Shown here piece after piece: positions 1 to 12,782 of a stretch of 64,000 nucleotides of DNA; within the stretch, counting starts at the first letter, position 1, and each line of letters opens with the position of its first letter. The notes under the pieces were generated by a model that was not told the origin of the DNA, searched no databases, and saw only the letters and a list, made by a program, of their open reading frames with translations. Origin of the DNA: Archilochus colubris (taxonomy: Eukaryota; Chordata; Aves; Apodiformes; Trochilidae); contig CM041090.1 of the NCBI GenBank assembly GCA_023079485.1, forward strand, positions 3,077,163-3,141,162, written 5' to 3'. Position numbers and translations under genes: made by a program.

Positions 1-2637
1 GCCTGTGAAAGAACATCTAAATTAACCCAACAAGCAATACACCAGAAGCATGTGCAAAACACATCTGAGTAAGACCACATCTGCATTCAGCCCAGTAAAA
101 AAATTAGGAAAAATGGCTTTATTCAAAAGGCTTTAGAGTCAGTGCTTACACATGCTCTATAACCAAGGCACCCACATGACAAGGTGTGTGATACACACTC
201 AAGAATTAACACTCAACTCTAAAATACAGTAGAAATCCTACTTACTTGCAGTGCTGTTTTCATAGCTGTCCTGCAAAACCAATAGATAAAAGGCATTATT
301 CATCCCTAGCTCATAAATGCAGCAACAATAACCCCAAAGTCAGGCCAAAGGGGGGAAAAACAGTAGATTTGCTTTATATATTATTATATTGCTAATATTT
401 TTCTTGCAGGAAATTTATCAAAATGAGTCTCCACAGCTTCACACAGAGGCATCACAGCTCAATCAGAAGGAGGCCCATGGGTGCATGGAACTGCTCTCAC
501 CTGAATAGGGAAGCCCAGGGCAGCATGAAGCAGAAATGCAGTGAAGACAAGGAACATCTTCAGATCCATTCTCCAGTCCTGCCAGCCCACCAGTTCCTGT
601 CCTTATCTCAGGAGTGCTGCTGCTAGATATACCAGCAGAGCCTGCTCTGCCAGGGCTGAAAAAAACTGCACCAGCCAATGGGGATCCTAGCAGGAAGCAA
701 CTTCTTTTGCAGCCTCAACAGCCAGTTTAGCCTCTGGGCATCTCCCAGTGCCTTGCTCCTGCTGTCACAGTCATCTTCAGCATCCCTTGGCTCCTTGCTG
801 TCATCCTTGCAGCTCTCTGGAGCTGGATCAGCCTCATGCTTGTGCTGCCAGGCACTTCCTCTCTTTCTTGGAGGATCTTTCCTCAGGTGTTTGGTTTGGC
901 CCTTGTTCCTGGATAGCTCTCCAGAGTTCTGTATTGGTGCTGGTTTAGATGGTAGGTGGCTTTTTTTATCTCTCTGTCACAGAAGAGATGACCACACATG
1001 GCAGTGTTGTGTTGCTTCAGTGCATCACCACTCACTCAGCTCATGCCTGTGCCTTCCCTGAGGGGGTATCTTTCATCTTCTCAGCTTATGGTTCTATAAG
1101 TAGAATTTTTCTTTCCTTTGCAGTGTTTCCTGGTGTTCCATAACCTCAGGAACATGTCCTGACTTCCATAATATCTGGTAGCTGCAGAGTTGTGGGTGCC
1201 CTCATGAACTTTGTGACCAGAGGGGCAGAAAAAAAGACAGCAGAAGCAGCACTTACTCATTTTGAGAAAGATTAACAGATCTATTGCTTGCCAGACTCCA
1301 TTGATCCAGAAGTGGATGTGGGAAGCAGGAAATGCTTGTATGAGCTAAACCAGGAACCACTGCTGAGCTTCTTGTCCTCTTGTTGTCACCTTCTTGCAGC
1401 AAAGCTCTGCTGGGTGACCCACTGGGGAGTTGTCTGGTCCTGATACACACTTGGTTTGTGTCAGAGTACATTTTTCATGCCTGGGGAAAAAGAATGAATA
1501 ATAGGATGTACAGATTCTGTCTCTAGGCAATGCCAGTGCTTAGCCACCCTCAGAGTAAGTTTTAAACCCCCTCACACTGTTAGTCCTTCTTTCTGTATAA
1601 AAAAGGCACTCCAGAAGTTATCCATGCTCTAGAAGATGCTCTGGAAGTTATCCATGGTGGTGAAGGGCTCAAGCAGCAGCAGAAGGTTTAGCACCTGTAC
1701 TCAGTCAAGGCTAGGAGGGAGCTGCATGGAAATGCAATCTGAATTTTATCTTTGAGGCTTGTGCTGCATTTTAATGGTGGGAAGCTCATAATCACACACT
1801 GATGAGTACTTTGGGAAAGCCTGGGCTGACAAAGTCCAGGGATGAAGTTTCATGACCCCCACAGGGAGGCAGAACAGGGGAATGCTGCTTTTTCTGTAAG
1901 GTATGCCCTGGGCATAGGGTAGTAATAACATGGTCCTTTTAGCCATGAAAGAGCAAAGGTGAAGCAGACACTGTCAGGCTGTTAATGTGCTGACACAGGC
2001 AGTCCGTGTGTCCTCTGTGTGCAGAAGTTCTTGCACTAAGCCTCTTCCTTCATAGTTGTGTTTCACAGGGGTGAAAATCTTCCTCGGGCTGATGTAAAGT
2101 TGTACAGCTCTTGTCTGAAATCCTGGAATGGTTCCACAGGTTTCTCACTCAACACAAAGGCAAAAGAAGTCTGTGATGCCTTGTTATGCCTACACTGCCC
2201 CAAAAAGACACTGCAGAAAGGGGCTTGCCTATCATCTCCTTCCATTAGAGTTTAGGGGATAAAAGGAAAGGCCTCTCTCAGGGAAAAGCAGCCTAGAATC
2301 AAAAGGATGGATCAGAGATAGTGAGGGGAAAAAAAAAAAAAACCAACCCAAATTTAAAAGCTGAGGTAGGAATACGAGTAGCCTTGGCATATTTGTGCTA
2401 TGTTATTGGGAAAATACTGATATCTCCTAAATGCTTGTGCTCAGGAAAGGATCAGAGAACATGGCAAAAAGGATGCTGGATTTTTTTATGCTGGGCATCC
2501 CAATGTGCTGCCATCTGAAGCAGTTCCTCTGCCTGGCACCTTAGCTCTGTGCTGCAGCAGTGATGCTGGGCAGGCTGGTACAGAAATCTGTGGCTGTAAA
2601 TGCTGCAGCTGGCAAAGCAGGGACAGCAGAGAGAGGG
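1..2637. other. Intergenic, no gene seen
   Basis: This stretch shows only short, unrelated open frames without recognisable domains or paired splice sites. I see no convincing repeat here apart from a near-duplicated AGTTATCCATG block around 1615-1661. It belongs to the far upstream flank of SYT13. Confidence 0.6.
2632..2637. repeat. Target-site duplication, left copy (AGAGGG)
   Basis: Six bases directly before the TG end of the LTR. They are identical to the six bases directly after its CA end. Confidence 0.8.
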
Positions 2638-2950
2638 TGTAGCCGGAAAGGAGTCTCTTGTCCAGAGTCGACGCGTTGATACGGTGATATAGACTCGGAT
2701 GTGATCTGAATCTATTGCCCACAGTGTAGAACTAGCAAAGATGTTCTGCTGCTAAGGAAGCAACCAGCCACTCTCTCAGCTAGCTCTGGAATGAGCTGCC
2801 TCAGTGGGTGTGAGCCTCACTATTTATTGGCCCCATGGTCTTGCACATGCTCCATAGGGGCCCTGCCCTGACTGGGCACAGGTGGAGTTGATAGCGGCTC
2901 ACACCCACTTCTTGATGATCAGAGGCACCTGGTTGCTCTGTTCCACTACA
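2638..2950 (-). mobile_element. Solo LTR of an endogenous retrovirus-like element
   Basis: The 313-bp unit begins TGTAG and ends CTACA, a perfect 5-bp terminal inverted repeat of the TG...CA type. It is flanked on both sides by the identical 6-bp direct repeat AGAGGG (2632-2637 and 2951-2956), as expected of an integrase target-site duplication. On the - strand an AATAAA lies at 2828-2823, which favours - strand orientation. No gag, pol or env and no second LTR is adjacent, so this is a solo LTR left by recombination between two LTRs. CpGs are retained near 2668-2698 (GTCGACGCG and surroundings), suggesting a fairly young insertion. A 6-bp duplication is common in class II (alpha/beta-like) avian elements, but the family is not assigned. 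Confidence 0.82.
2803..2909. repeat. 14-bp inverted repeat inside the LTR enclosing its poly(A) signal
   Basis: AGTGGGTGTGAGCC at 2803-2816 is the exact reverse complement of GGCTCACACCCACT at 2896-2909, with a 79-base loop. The - strand AATAAA at 2828-2823 lies in the loop. A transcript of the LTR could fold into a hairpin presenting the signal. The function is inference. Confidence 0.7.
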
Positions 2951-2956
2951 AGAGGG
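2951..2956. repeat. Target-site duplication, right copy (AGAGGG)
   Basis: Six bases directly after the CA end of the LTR. They match 2632-2637 exactly. Confidence 0.8.
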
Positions 2957-4016
2957 GAAGTGCTCTCTCTGCCTTCTGCCCACCCTGAAGAACAAATCAT
3001 CATTGGTTTGTGCCTGATATTTCAATATTTCATTTGTTTTCCAAAGCGTGGTATTCGTAGGGGAGGAATTGTCACTGTGCTGTTGCCACTCATCAAAAAA
3101 AAAAAAAATCAAAAACCAAAACAACCCAACAAAATAACCAAGAAAATATAATTTTTTGAGATATTGCAAAAATAGGAGATGATTTTACTAGATGCAGTAA
3201 AGCTGGTATCTCTAGCAGAAAAGGTGCCACAAAATTGTCTTTAGGAACTGAACTGGGGCTTGGCAAAGACAAGTTCTCTTTTGCATGTCTCAATTTGACA
3301 GGGCTCAAGTTCTCTTGTCTGTATATCCCAGCTTCTGGTGAACATTTGGGATGACACAGATTTTACAGCACAATGGATTTTCAGGTGTCCAAAACCAACA
3401 GCAAAGCTTCAAGAATTATTTAGGCAAGAAGTTTGTCAGCAAAAGGAGCTCCTGAAAGAGCTATGCCTGAGGACATGTGCTGATTTGGACAGACCTGTAT
3501 GCACAACCAAGAAAAGGCTTTGCAGACACATCACTGAATAAAAATGTGTTTTCTCTTTTGTTGCATATGGGAGTTCACTGGACAGTCTACACAGCCAAAA
3601 TCAAAGCAGCAGATGTAGAAAAGTTACACTTTCCAGATTTTCCTCAGCTGTGTCTCATTTAGTCATCTCTGTTATGCAGTTATTATTCTCTTTGGAGTGT
3701 TTCATTGTAAGCAGCTCCCAAAATTTAATGTAAACCATCAATACCTGGTTAAAAAAGAGGAATAAAATGCTTATTAGAGCTGACTGTTTATAACTAATAG
3801 CTCCTATTTGCTGTGTAGTAAAATGCTGGGAAAAAACCTCCAGGAAATAAGAAAACAGACATATTTATGTTGAAAGCTTATGTGGGGGTTACCATACATG
3901 ATTAATGGTATGATTTTAACCAAGTTTAAAATTTTAAAATCATCTGGCTTTACCAAAACCAGCAATGGAAGCAATGGTATGGTCCACAGTGCATAACTGA
4001 AATTGTTGTGGATTGG
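2957..4016. other. Intergenic, no gene seen
   Basis: There are short open frames only, and an A-run at 3096-3108. Nothing here shows a recognisable domain. Confidence 0.6.
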
Positions 4017-4558
4017 CAGCACTGGTGAGGCCACACCTCAAGTCCTGTGTCCAGTTCTGGGCCCCCCAGTTCAGGAAGGATATCGAGGTCCTGGAGCAGG
4101 TCCAAAGGAGGGCAACCAGGCTGGTGAAGGGACTCGAGCACAGACCCTATGAGGAGAGGCTGAGGGAGCTGGGGGTGTTCAGCCTGGAGAAGAGGAGGCT
4201 CAGGGGAGACCTCATCACTCTCTGCAACTCCCTGAAAGGAGGTTGGAGCCAGGGGGGGGTTGGGCTCTTTTCCCAGGCAACTCTCAGTAAGACAAGAGGG
4301 CAGGGTCTTAAGTTGTGCCGGGGGAAATTTAGGTTAGATATTAGAAAGAATTTCTTTATGGAGAGAGTGATCAGGCATTGGAATGGGCTGCCCAGGGAAG
4401 TAGTGGATTCTCCGTGTCTGGAGATATTTCAAAAGAGACTGGATGTGGCACTCAGTGCCATGGGCTGGGAACTGCAGTGGGAGTGGATCAAGGGTTGGAC
4501 TTGATGATCTCTGAGGTCCCTTCCAACCCAGCCAATTCTATGATTCTATGATTCTATG
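4017..4558 (+). mobile_element. CR1 LINE, 5'-truncated, + orientation
   Basis: This is the 3' end of the CR1 non-LTR retrotransposon. The frame at 4013-4504 reads the C-terminal tail of the CR1 reverse-transcriptase protein, including [33 protein letters not shown] and [13 protein letters not shown]. The element finishes with a short 3' UTR containing GAGGTCCCTTCCAACCC and the terminal ATTCTATG octamer repeat (about 4538-4558). The 5' truncation falls at CTGGTGAGGCC. The tail is open through this region, so the copy is fairly young. It is a dead fragment with no complete polymerase. Confidence 0.93.
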
Positions 4559-7500
4559 AAATAAACACCATACAGCTACATTCACCCTCCTGGGTTAATG
4601 ACAAGTTTGAATCTAAAAGATCTTATTTTAGACAGAACTGCTCAATACCAGTTTCTGAGGAATGGCTGCTTTGTGGGGCATTCTGGCATTTTGGCTCGCT
4701 TTTATTCGAGAGTTCTGGTCTCAGCTCAGCTCTGGGCTCATTCATTCTGAAGCCCAGTCCTATGGCAATGAAGTTTCCTCAGTTCCTTCCACCTCAGTGC
4801 TTTTCACTCTTCCCCTCTGTAATTCCAGGTGTTGGAACACTCCATCACACAGAGCTGGCCAGAGTTGGTGTCTTTACTATCAGGTACTTTTCAGACAGAA
4901 TGAAGTCCTCACAGGACCTTTTTCTATGTTGACTTAAAAGACTTTGAGCCCTTTGGTCTTTCTTCTTGGTTCTGCAGTCACGTTTTGATTCCTTCCCACT
5001 GCCCATACCTTTTGGGTAATGCAGTGATGAGGAGTCAGTGATTTCAGCTGAATTCATACAGCACTTTTTTTGGGTTGTTACAGTTCTTGCAGCGCTGGCA
5101 GCTTCTGAGGGCTTCATAGATAATCAGCACAGACTTCAGGTCCCTACACAGAAGCCTGACGTGTCATAAAAGACAACTCAGATAAGGCAAAGTGCAGTTA
5201 GAAGCTGCTTTCCCACACTCAAGAGCATACTTGTTGAATCCATAGGTTTAATTGGCCTTCATGTCCTTCTCTCCACTCCTTCAGATCCCTCCTCCCAGGG
5301 AACACATGGAGTTGCTTAACATTATCCCCAGTTCACTTTCTGTTGTGCTTCCAGCTTATGAGGGGCTCCTGAGGGATTCCCCTGTCCTTTCCAACACCAT
5401 CTGTAGCAATGAATTTGCATGGTCTGCAGATTCCTTAGCCAGAGCACTTACAAATCCTCCAGGATATTTAATCTCCAGCCCTAGTCCTAGCACTGTGATA
5501 GAACCCAAGCCTAAATTATTAACTTTAGCTTGCTATTGATTACTCACTTCTCTGTTCAACGAGCCAAACCTAGAAACTTTGATCTTCAGTCTGTCAGCAG
5601 AAGAGAGAAGATGAAGAAAATATACTTCTTTTTTTTTTTTTTCATGATAGATCGTTCTTTACGAAAGAAAAAGATGTGGTTAGCAAAAAACCCCAACAAA
5701 CCAGTAAAGAAACAAGCTGGCAATGTCAAAATTTCTAAAATAAATTTTGAAACAAAACTTCATTTCAAAATCAGATGTCTTGGCCAAATTTAGCAAGATA
5801 CAACACAGCAATAAAACTTGGATTTGTAGTGATGTATCATTCAATGAGTGTTGGGGCTGAGGGGTGGGAATGGAGGTGATGAAACCAACTTTTTATTTGG
5901 ACAACTCTAGTAATGAACTTCTGATTGTCTTGGAAAAAAAAGCCCCAACAAATTCCTTTCTTTTATCAGGGGAAGCCATCTGATTTGTCTGCTGCCCTGA
6001 GGTGAAGAATGGCTGAGATCAAAGGTTTTACATGATGTTTCCAGCCTGCAGAACAATGTCCTGCTGATTGCAAAGGAATCCATGTGATGGGGTAAGGTGC
6101 AAGCTCTTGGAGTGCTGCCTGGGGTTATATTTGGGCTCCCTGCCCTCAGAAGGGAGGCATCACACGTATAGCACTGGAGAGGTCCCCTGTCTGCCTCTCC
6201 TTGGGACAAATTGAGCAATGCCAGGCAGCTCCCCTGCTTGGTTTCATCTTCTCTGAGAAAGGGTTTCCCCCTTACCACTGGCTAGCCTATGGTCCCATTA
6301 AATGTGCCTTGAATGTTACCCTTGGATACTTGTTTTGGGGTGTTTTTTGTTTTTTATTTTACTATTTTGGATTTTTAAATTGTATTTTATAATTTATATT
6401 TAACTTGGAGATGATGTGTGGATCTTTCAGTGAGGGAATAGAAACATCAGCTCACATCTGCTTCTCACCTGAGTGCATGGGGGCTGAAGACAGTGCTGTG
6501 AGGGAACAGCACCAAATCTCTGCCTTTATGGGACACAAATCTGCCTTATCAGAGTCCCTTGGTAATCCTAATCGTTGTCTCTTGCCCTGGAACAAAGATG
6601 CTGCCATGTGCTATCACCACCATCAGCCAGCAGCACTTCTCTGACTTTTTATTTCCTTTTGTACCACATGAGGAAGGCTGGCTGTCTAGCTCCATACCTC
6701 TGCTCCTTACTCACTGCTTTCCCTTCTCTGCAGGACTTCTGAATATTTCAGTGGGAGCCTTGGGAAGATAATTTTGAGCCTACTGTGCTTTTCTGAATGT
6801 CAGTTCCCTGTGAATTACACCTTAGTGTAGGGCTTTGCTTCCTCTTTTGGGAGGATAATTTGTAGCTCCTCTCATGCCTCCTGGGCAGCTGAGTTTGGAC
6901 ATCTTCCCCTGCTACTTCTGCCTTTCTCTGGATTCACAGAAAAGTACTTTGGGAGAAGTTAAAGCACAACCTTCAAATCCCTTTTCTTATTTCAAGAGAG
7001 GTGCTATCTGGGCAGACTGGAGTGACTAAATATTGACAGTGGAGAAATTCCCTATAAAATAACAAAGAATCTGCTTCTTGTTCCTGGAGTCTTTTTGCCA
7101 AAGAGCACGTTTGCCTCCAAAGAAGAAACCACTGATCTTTTACAGCTTTGAGCACAAAAACCAATGCAGCACAGGCTCCTGGGCACTGCAGGACACCCAA
7201 AAAGTTTGTTTTGCCCATCATCTGTTGTGAGCACATTAGCAAAACCCAGTGAGTATCATGCAGCCAAACTGGGAGGGAGAAAGGTATGGCTTGAGGGTCA
7301 AGGTGTCCAGAGAGGACAAGCCCTGTTGACACTCATTGCTGGGGTTCAGATTTTACAAGGAAATAATTCACACTTGAAAATCTATACCTATGACTCAAGA
7401 TTTAACCATGGTATCCAGCACAGGAAACCCCCCCCCAATCATCCTCCTTCAGTTTCTGAGTGCTGCCTCTTCCTCAAGGAGCAGGGGATTGCCTCTTTCT

Positions 7501-7599
7501 CTGGGCTGTGCTAGGGCTCCTGCTATCAGCAGCCACAAACCCACCAGAGATCACTGGGGATTTACCCTTCCAGCACTCCCCTCTGTAAAGGAAATCAGG
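4559..7599. other. Intergenic, no gene seen
   Basis: I find no exon-like frame with splice sites and no named repeat. A T-run lies at 5630-5641 and an AT-rich tract near 6350-6400. Confidence 0.55.
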
Positions 7600-7988
7600 T
7601 ATTTGAGGCTGAGAAAACTGTGTCTGTTCATCCTGGAGAAGAGAAGGCTGAGGGGAGACCTTCTGCCCATGTTCAGGACTTCCAGGGCAGCTCCAAAGCA
7701 GCTGGAGACTCCCTGTGTCCAAGGAGTCCCATGGACAAGACGAGGGGCAATGGGCACAAGGTGCTCCTGGGGAGATTCCATTGGAACACAAGAGGGAAAT
7801 TTGTCCCCATGAGGACAGTCAGACCTTGGAATGGTCTCCTAGGGGAAGGGGGGGATTCCCCCACTTGGGAAAGTTGGAAGTCTCAGCTCCAGGGGGTGCT
7901 GGGACATCTCCTAGAAACAATAAGATGAGAAGGGTTGGAGCAGGGCATCCTGGAGGTGCCTTCCAACCTCACATCCTGGGATTCTATT
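7600..7988 (+). mobile_element. Old CR1 LINE 3' fragment, + orientation
   Basis: Diverged CR1 tail. The block CTGGAGAAGAGAAGGCTGAG at 7635-7654 corresponds to the [10 protein letters not shown] segment. A TGGAATGGTCTCCTAGG block matches the HWNGLP segment, and the end reads GGTGCCTTCCAACCTC followed by ATTCTAT near 7984. Frames are broken and the internal spacing is shortened relative to the younger copies, so this belongs to an older subfamily. Confidence 0.82.
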
Positions 7989-10900
7989 TTCCCCACTTCC
8001 CAGCAGAAGGAACTCACTCACCCATGTGCAACTTCTCTCCCCCTCCCACTACTGATTTCCTCCAGGTCCCACAAGAACTGCAGGATTTTCCACTGTGGGG
8101 CCTGAAAGGATTCTGGAGGAGGTGGGTGCCAGTCCCTGGGGAAGAGGAGCCAGAGGATGCTTCTGCTTAAAGTGTGACAGATCTATCCCTGATGCTTCCC
8201 AGGGGAGCTGTGGCTGCATTAACCTTGGCTTACAGCTGTGATTACATTAAAGAAAAAGCTTCCAGGGGAGCTTCCCTTTTCCACCCATCTGCAGTGACTC
8301 TGCCATTAGTTATTGAGCACATTAAAGGGCCATTGCCACATTACCTATGATTACCATTTTTCAACCACTTACCAGTGTTTTCTCCGTTGCTTGATGAGCA
8401 CATCCCTCTCCTTAGAGAACCTGCAGTAGAAATAAGTTAGAGAGACTGCTTTGAAATCTTTTTCTGGAGTGAAAAGCCTAGCTGTGTTTTCATGTTTCAT
8501 TTATTTTAGATTTATGTAATTAGCTGATAGAAGTATGCATGGCCAACTTTAATCTGAGGGCTTTCAGATCTGGGTTTTTGGCTTCAAATTCATCTTTGCT
8601 GTAGTTTCAGTTCTCCTCAGTGGACTCAGCTTTGGCTCTCAGTTCACAGGCTTGGATGCAGAAAAACTAATTGTTTCTATTTGAAGATTTAGTGAAGGTC
8701 TTAGAGGGATGGTTCTGTTGTGGATCTGAATGATACAGTGTGAATTTATCAACAAATCAAGGTCAAGACACTTTGAGAAAGCTTCTGCTTAGAGTTCTGC
8801 TCCCATCCTTTGCATATGTATCAGCCTTCTATCTCTGGTAAGGAATGTCATAAACAAGATGAGGATATTTGTATTCCTGTAAATTCTTTTTTGTAGGAAA
8901 TTAAAGAAGTGGGTGATGTGGAATATTCAAAGTGAAACTACTTTCTGCAAAGGAGAAAAGGGTGGAGTGTTTGTCACTTTCTTTTTTTCTGGTAATCTTT
9001 TCTGATTTGGAAGAGAGAGTGCACTATGTGTTATTCATTTTGGACCACTATAAAGGGAATGTAGAGTTCATTCTCTCCAGGGATTTATGAGGGCCACAGA
9101 GACAGTGTCTGTCACCAGCCATTAGATGAATTTTGGTTCTACTGTCATTATGCCATTGCAGGTCTGGTATCTTCAGGTCTGACAAAGAAACAGGCACTAA
9201 GGTGCTGGTTTATGTGATTACATCACTAAAAAAAAATGCAAAGAGGAAAAAAAATGTGTATTGAATTATCAGGTCAACCTTTTTACACAATTAACAGGGA
9301 AAACTCGGTCATTCATGTAACCAACTGGGCAGCAAAATTGATGACATCCTGGTCCTCCCAGGTGTAGGACCACATGCATCTCTGGTGATGGGTGTGTTAT
9401 TAAAGCACTCAGTCTGCTCTGCCAGAAAAGCTGGGAAGAAAATGGGATGGTGAATCTCTTCACCTTCAGCTTGGGAGTAGCTGCTTCTCATCTGCCTTCC
9501 TTGTCCCTCACCTTTCCTCATGATGCAGGGCATGGGGAAGGAGGCCTGTTCTTAACTGAGGTCTGGGCTCTGCACCCTCTCCTCCCCACCAACAATGCCA
9601 CTGGGCAGAGCTCTCCTGTGCTGCTGATGTGGCATGAGAAAGGGCTGGCAACATTTGCTACCTGGAAGCTGTATCCTCATTTAGCCTTTTTATCATCACC
9701 CCAGTAGCTGAATTCCTGATTTTGTCAGGGACAAAGACCTTTGTTATGTTTGGAAGGGACCCTGCTCTGTAGCAACAGAGGCAAAAGTCCTTTCTCCTGT
9801 CTCATGACATGCCAGAGACCTGGTTTAGAAGATCTGGCTACAAATTTTATGGCTTTGGGTGAATAGAGTTGATGCAAGCTCCTTTTCACCTGGCAGACTG
9901 CTTGGGTGGGTGGGTGGGTGTGGCACTGTACCTGGCACAGCCTGGTGTAGTTTTGTCTTGTCTTTTCTCTACCTCTGAATGAGAAGAAAGGGGGTTGGGA
10001 GCTTCTTCCAGGATCCATGAATATGCTGCAGAAGGCAGTGTGTATCCCACTGTGGCTGAAACAACCCTACCAAGATTTAAGCATATTTAGACCATTTACA
10101 TTGTTGTTTCAAGTAAAGAAGTAGCCTCTGAGTGTGGTTTCTGTACTCCATCATTTCTGTGTCCTGTTCTGGGCAGAGGCAGCCTAACCAGGAAAAAAAG
10201 CTGTAGGCAGCCATCTCTCCTACACACCTTGCCATGCAACAGCTGAAAATTACACAACTGTTCTTGTTCTGGAGACAGGAGCTGACCTTTTCCTCCCACT
10301 GTCTGGAACCAAGAGTGTCTCACCTTTGAACAGAAATTTTGACATGAGATTCATGTATTTTGCCATAATTTAGGTGAAATGCCAAATCCAGACTTTGCTG
10401 GAATGAAATTCTCTCTCTCTCCTAAATCTTGATGACAAATTCTTGTCTGATAATGTCCCAAAACTTCTCCAGTGGAATTGGAATTGGTATTTCCTAGGAA
10501 TTAGGCTGCACAAGCAGCAAGAAGAGCCTGGCACTGACCAAGAAGATGCTGGTGTGATACGTGTGTGTGTCATGGTGGGGACATCAAGTTTGTCATGGGG
10601 GCTTTTGATATATGAGTAGTGGTGTGACAGATGTTGGATGGTGAAGAAGAGGAGAAAGAAGAAAGAAAGCTTTATGAAAATAGCTATATAGAAGATATAA
10701 CAGAAAAGACAGTGACCTGTCCAGTTGTGGAGAAGGGACTGTGAAAACCAGAGTGGAAGCAGCTGAGTCAAGTGAGGGAATTTGCAGTCAGGGTTTTACT
10801 CTTCACCATAACTGTGTCAGTTCTCCTCCTACTTTACTCAGGGAAGAGCTTCTGATACACTTTGTGGTTTTGCAGCTGCAAAACAATTTATTCAGGGGCT

Positions 10901-12782
10901 AGGGAAGAGCTGAGGACACAGGGCTTAAGGTCAGGGGGTCCCCTGGGGAGAAGACTCCTCTCTGAAGTGTAATTTGGGGCAACTGTGGAGATGAAGGTAA
11001 AGGAGCACACTCCTTTCAAATCTGAATGTAATTTTTTCATTCTCATGTTAGAGGAAGGTTCTACCAATTTAAAGATTGATGGTTGTGTCCAAAGGAAATA
11101 CAGCCCTCTGTGGGTTTTTTGTTGAGGGTGTTTGTAAGGGTCTTTTTTGTCTCCTGACTGGAATCTCTGGGGACACAGTCATACACAGCAGCTCTTTTTT
11201 ATGGGAGTGCTGGCTGAAATCTGTATAATAGCAGTGCTATAGAAAATGTTCCAAAACCAGGAATCCTGTAGGTCACAAGCATTTGCTAGAGGTGAAGATG
11301 AACAGAAATGGGATTTCTCAGCTCCAGAGTAGAAACTGAAGCTGAGAAATACAATCTGTAATTATTTCCTCTGCTCTTTTCTCTGTCTCTGTGTCAAGGA
11401 ACAGGATCAAGTGATGTTGTCTCAGGGAAAGCTGTTCCTGGGGTGTTCTTGGTATTAAAAAGAGTACAGAAGTCATTGCAAAAAGTGCTCCACCATTTCA
11501 CACTAAGAATTACTACCACTGAGGTACCTGCAGGAGACCCCAATAAACCCAGGGAGAGTCTGAATGGAGCAGATCAGCTCACAGCCTGCTCACTCAGGTT
11601 TCCCATCTCTGCCCCTTTGACTGAAGGGAGGAACACATGAAAATTCTGCCTGAGACTCAAAGGAAACGTGGCAAGAAAGAAGAAGAGGCCAACAGCTGCT
11701 GCCAAGCTGCCACTTTACATGAATCAGTGATTCAGAATAACACTTCCCAAAAAGAAGCTGGTTCTCAGGTTTTTACCTAAAAGATGTAGGAAATAAAATC
11801 CATACATATGTGATACTTGCCTTTGAACTTGTATCCTGCTTGACTCTTCCCTGCAGTTCTTTTACTGGAATTGGGAAGTTGAGTCCTGGTCAGTTCCCCC
11901 TGAACACTGGGATGTAGGGACTTCCATCTTCTCCACTTGCTGTAACCCTTTTCCAAGCTCAGGAGCTGAAGCTTTCTTGTTCATTCCTTATGCACAAGCT
12001 GTTCCCCACCTTCAATCATCCTTTTAGCTCCATCTATGTCTGATTTTTTTTTTCCAGTTTGGTGACATCCTTTTTTTAGCCAGGAGAGGTAGGAGATGCA
12101 CATAAGGCTTATTGGAAAGGCAATCTGCTCCCCAGACAGAATTAACTCACACAAAAGCAGGTGCTGTTTGACCATGATGCTCCCTGTTCACTTCTTGCAC
12201 TGCAGGGAAAAACACAAGAACCTTTTTTTAATGAGTCTGCCCTTCCAATCTCTGCAAGTTCCTTCTGCAGTTACAGTGGTGTCTGAGGTCTGAGAGGCAG
12301 TGGGATGAGGAAGGCATCAAGGTGGGACAAAGTTCCAAACCCTGATGCATACTCAGAAGGACCAATTCCTTCCTTTACCTCTTGAAGTCCTGCTCTAAGA
12401 TTATTTTTTCTCAGCATGTGCTTAATGCAGTGATGTCCATGGCTCCCTTGGAGTTTGGCTGCAGATGTGAGCTCTCAGCTTGCCTGTAAATCAGACCACA
12501 GGGTGCCAGGTTGGGTGTATAGAAAATGAGGCAGAAAAGTGATTATTGTATGTTTCTCCCTCTGTAAGATCAGCCAGCAATCTGGACTCTGACTTTTCTT
12601 TATCCACTCCTTCATTAGAGCCCTAATAGGAAACCATAATTCTTGCATTTCCTGGCCTTGAAGCAGTAATATAGCTAGAGATACAAATTTACCTTAAAAG
12701 ATGAGATGCCAGTGCTTTTCTATGCAAAATACCTTTTACAGCACTGGCATAGTAAGAAATTGAAACTCCAGCATGCTAATGC
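7989..12782. other. Intergenic, no gene seen; possible conserved non-coding block at 8180-8420
   Basis: No coding exon can be supported. The 8180-8420 part is unusual for its several ATTA/TAAT-type sites and repeated CATTAAAG words in otherwise unique sequence, which is a composition often found in conserved enhancers. A (GGGT)n run lies at 9903-9919. The rest shows only scattered short frames. Confidence 0.45.

Noticed and set aside
2801..3169. 122-residue - strand frame near the left end
   Set aside because: It crosses the edge of the solo LTR into a poly(A)-rich stretch, so it is a chance frame.
7715..8170. 151-residue + strand frame
   Set aside because: It reads an old CR1 fragment out of its coding frame and then unique sequence. 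No domain is visible.
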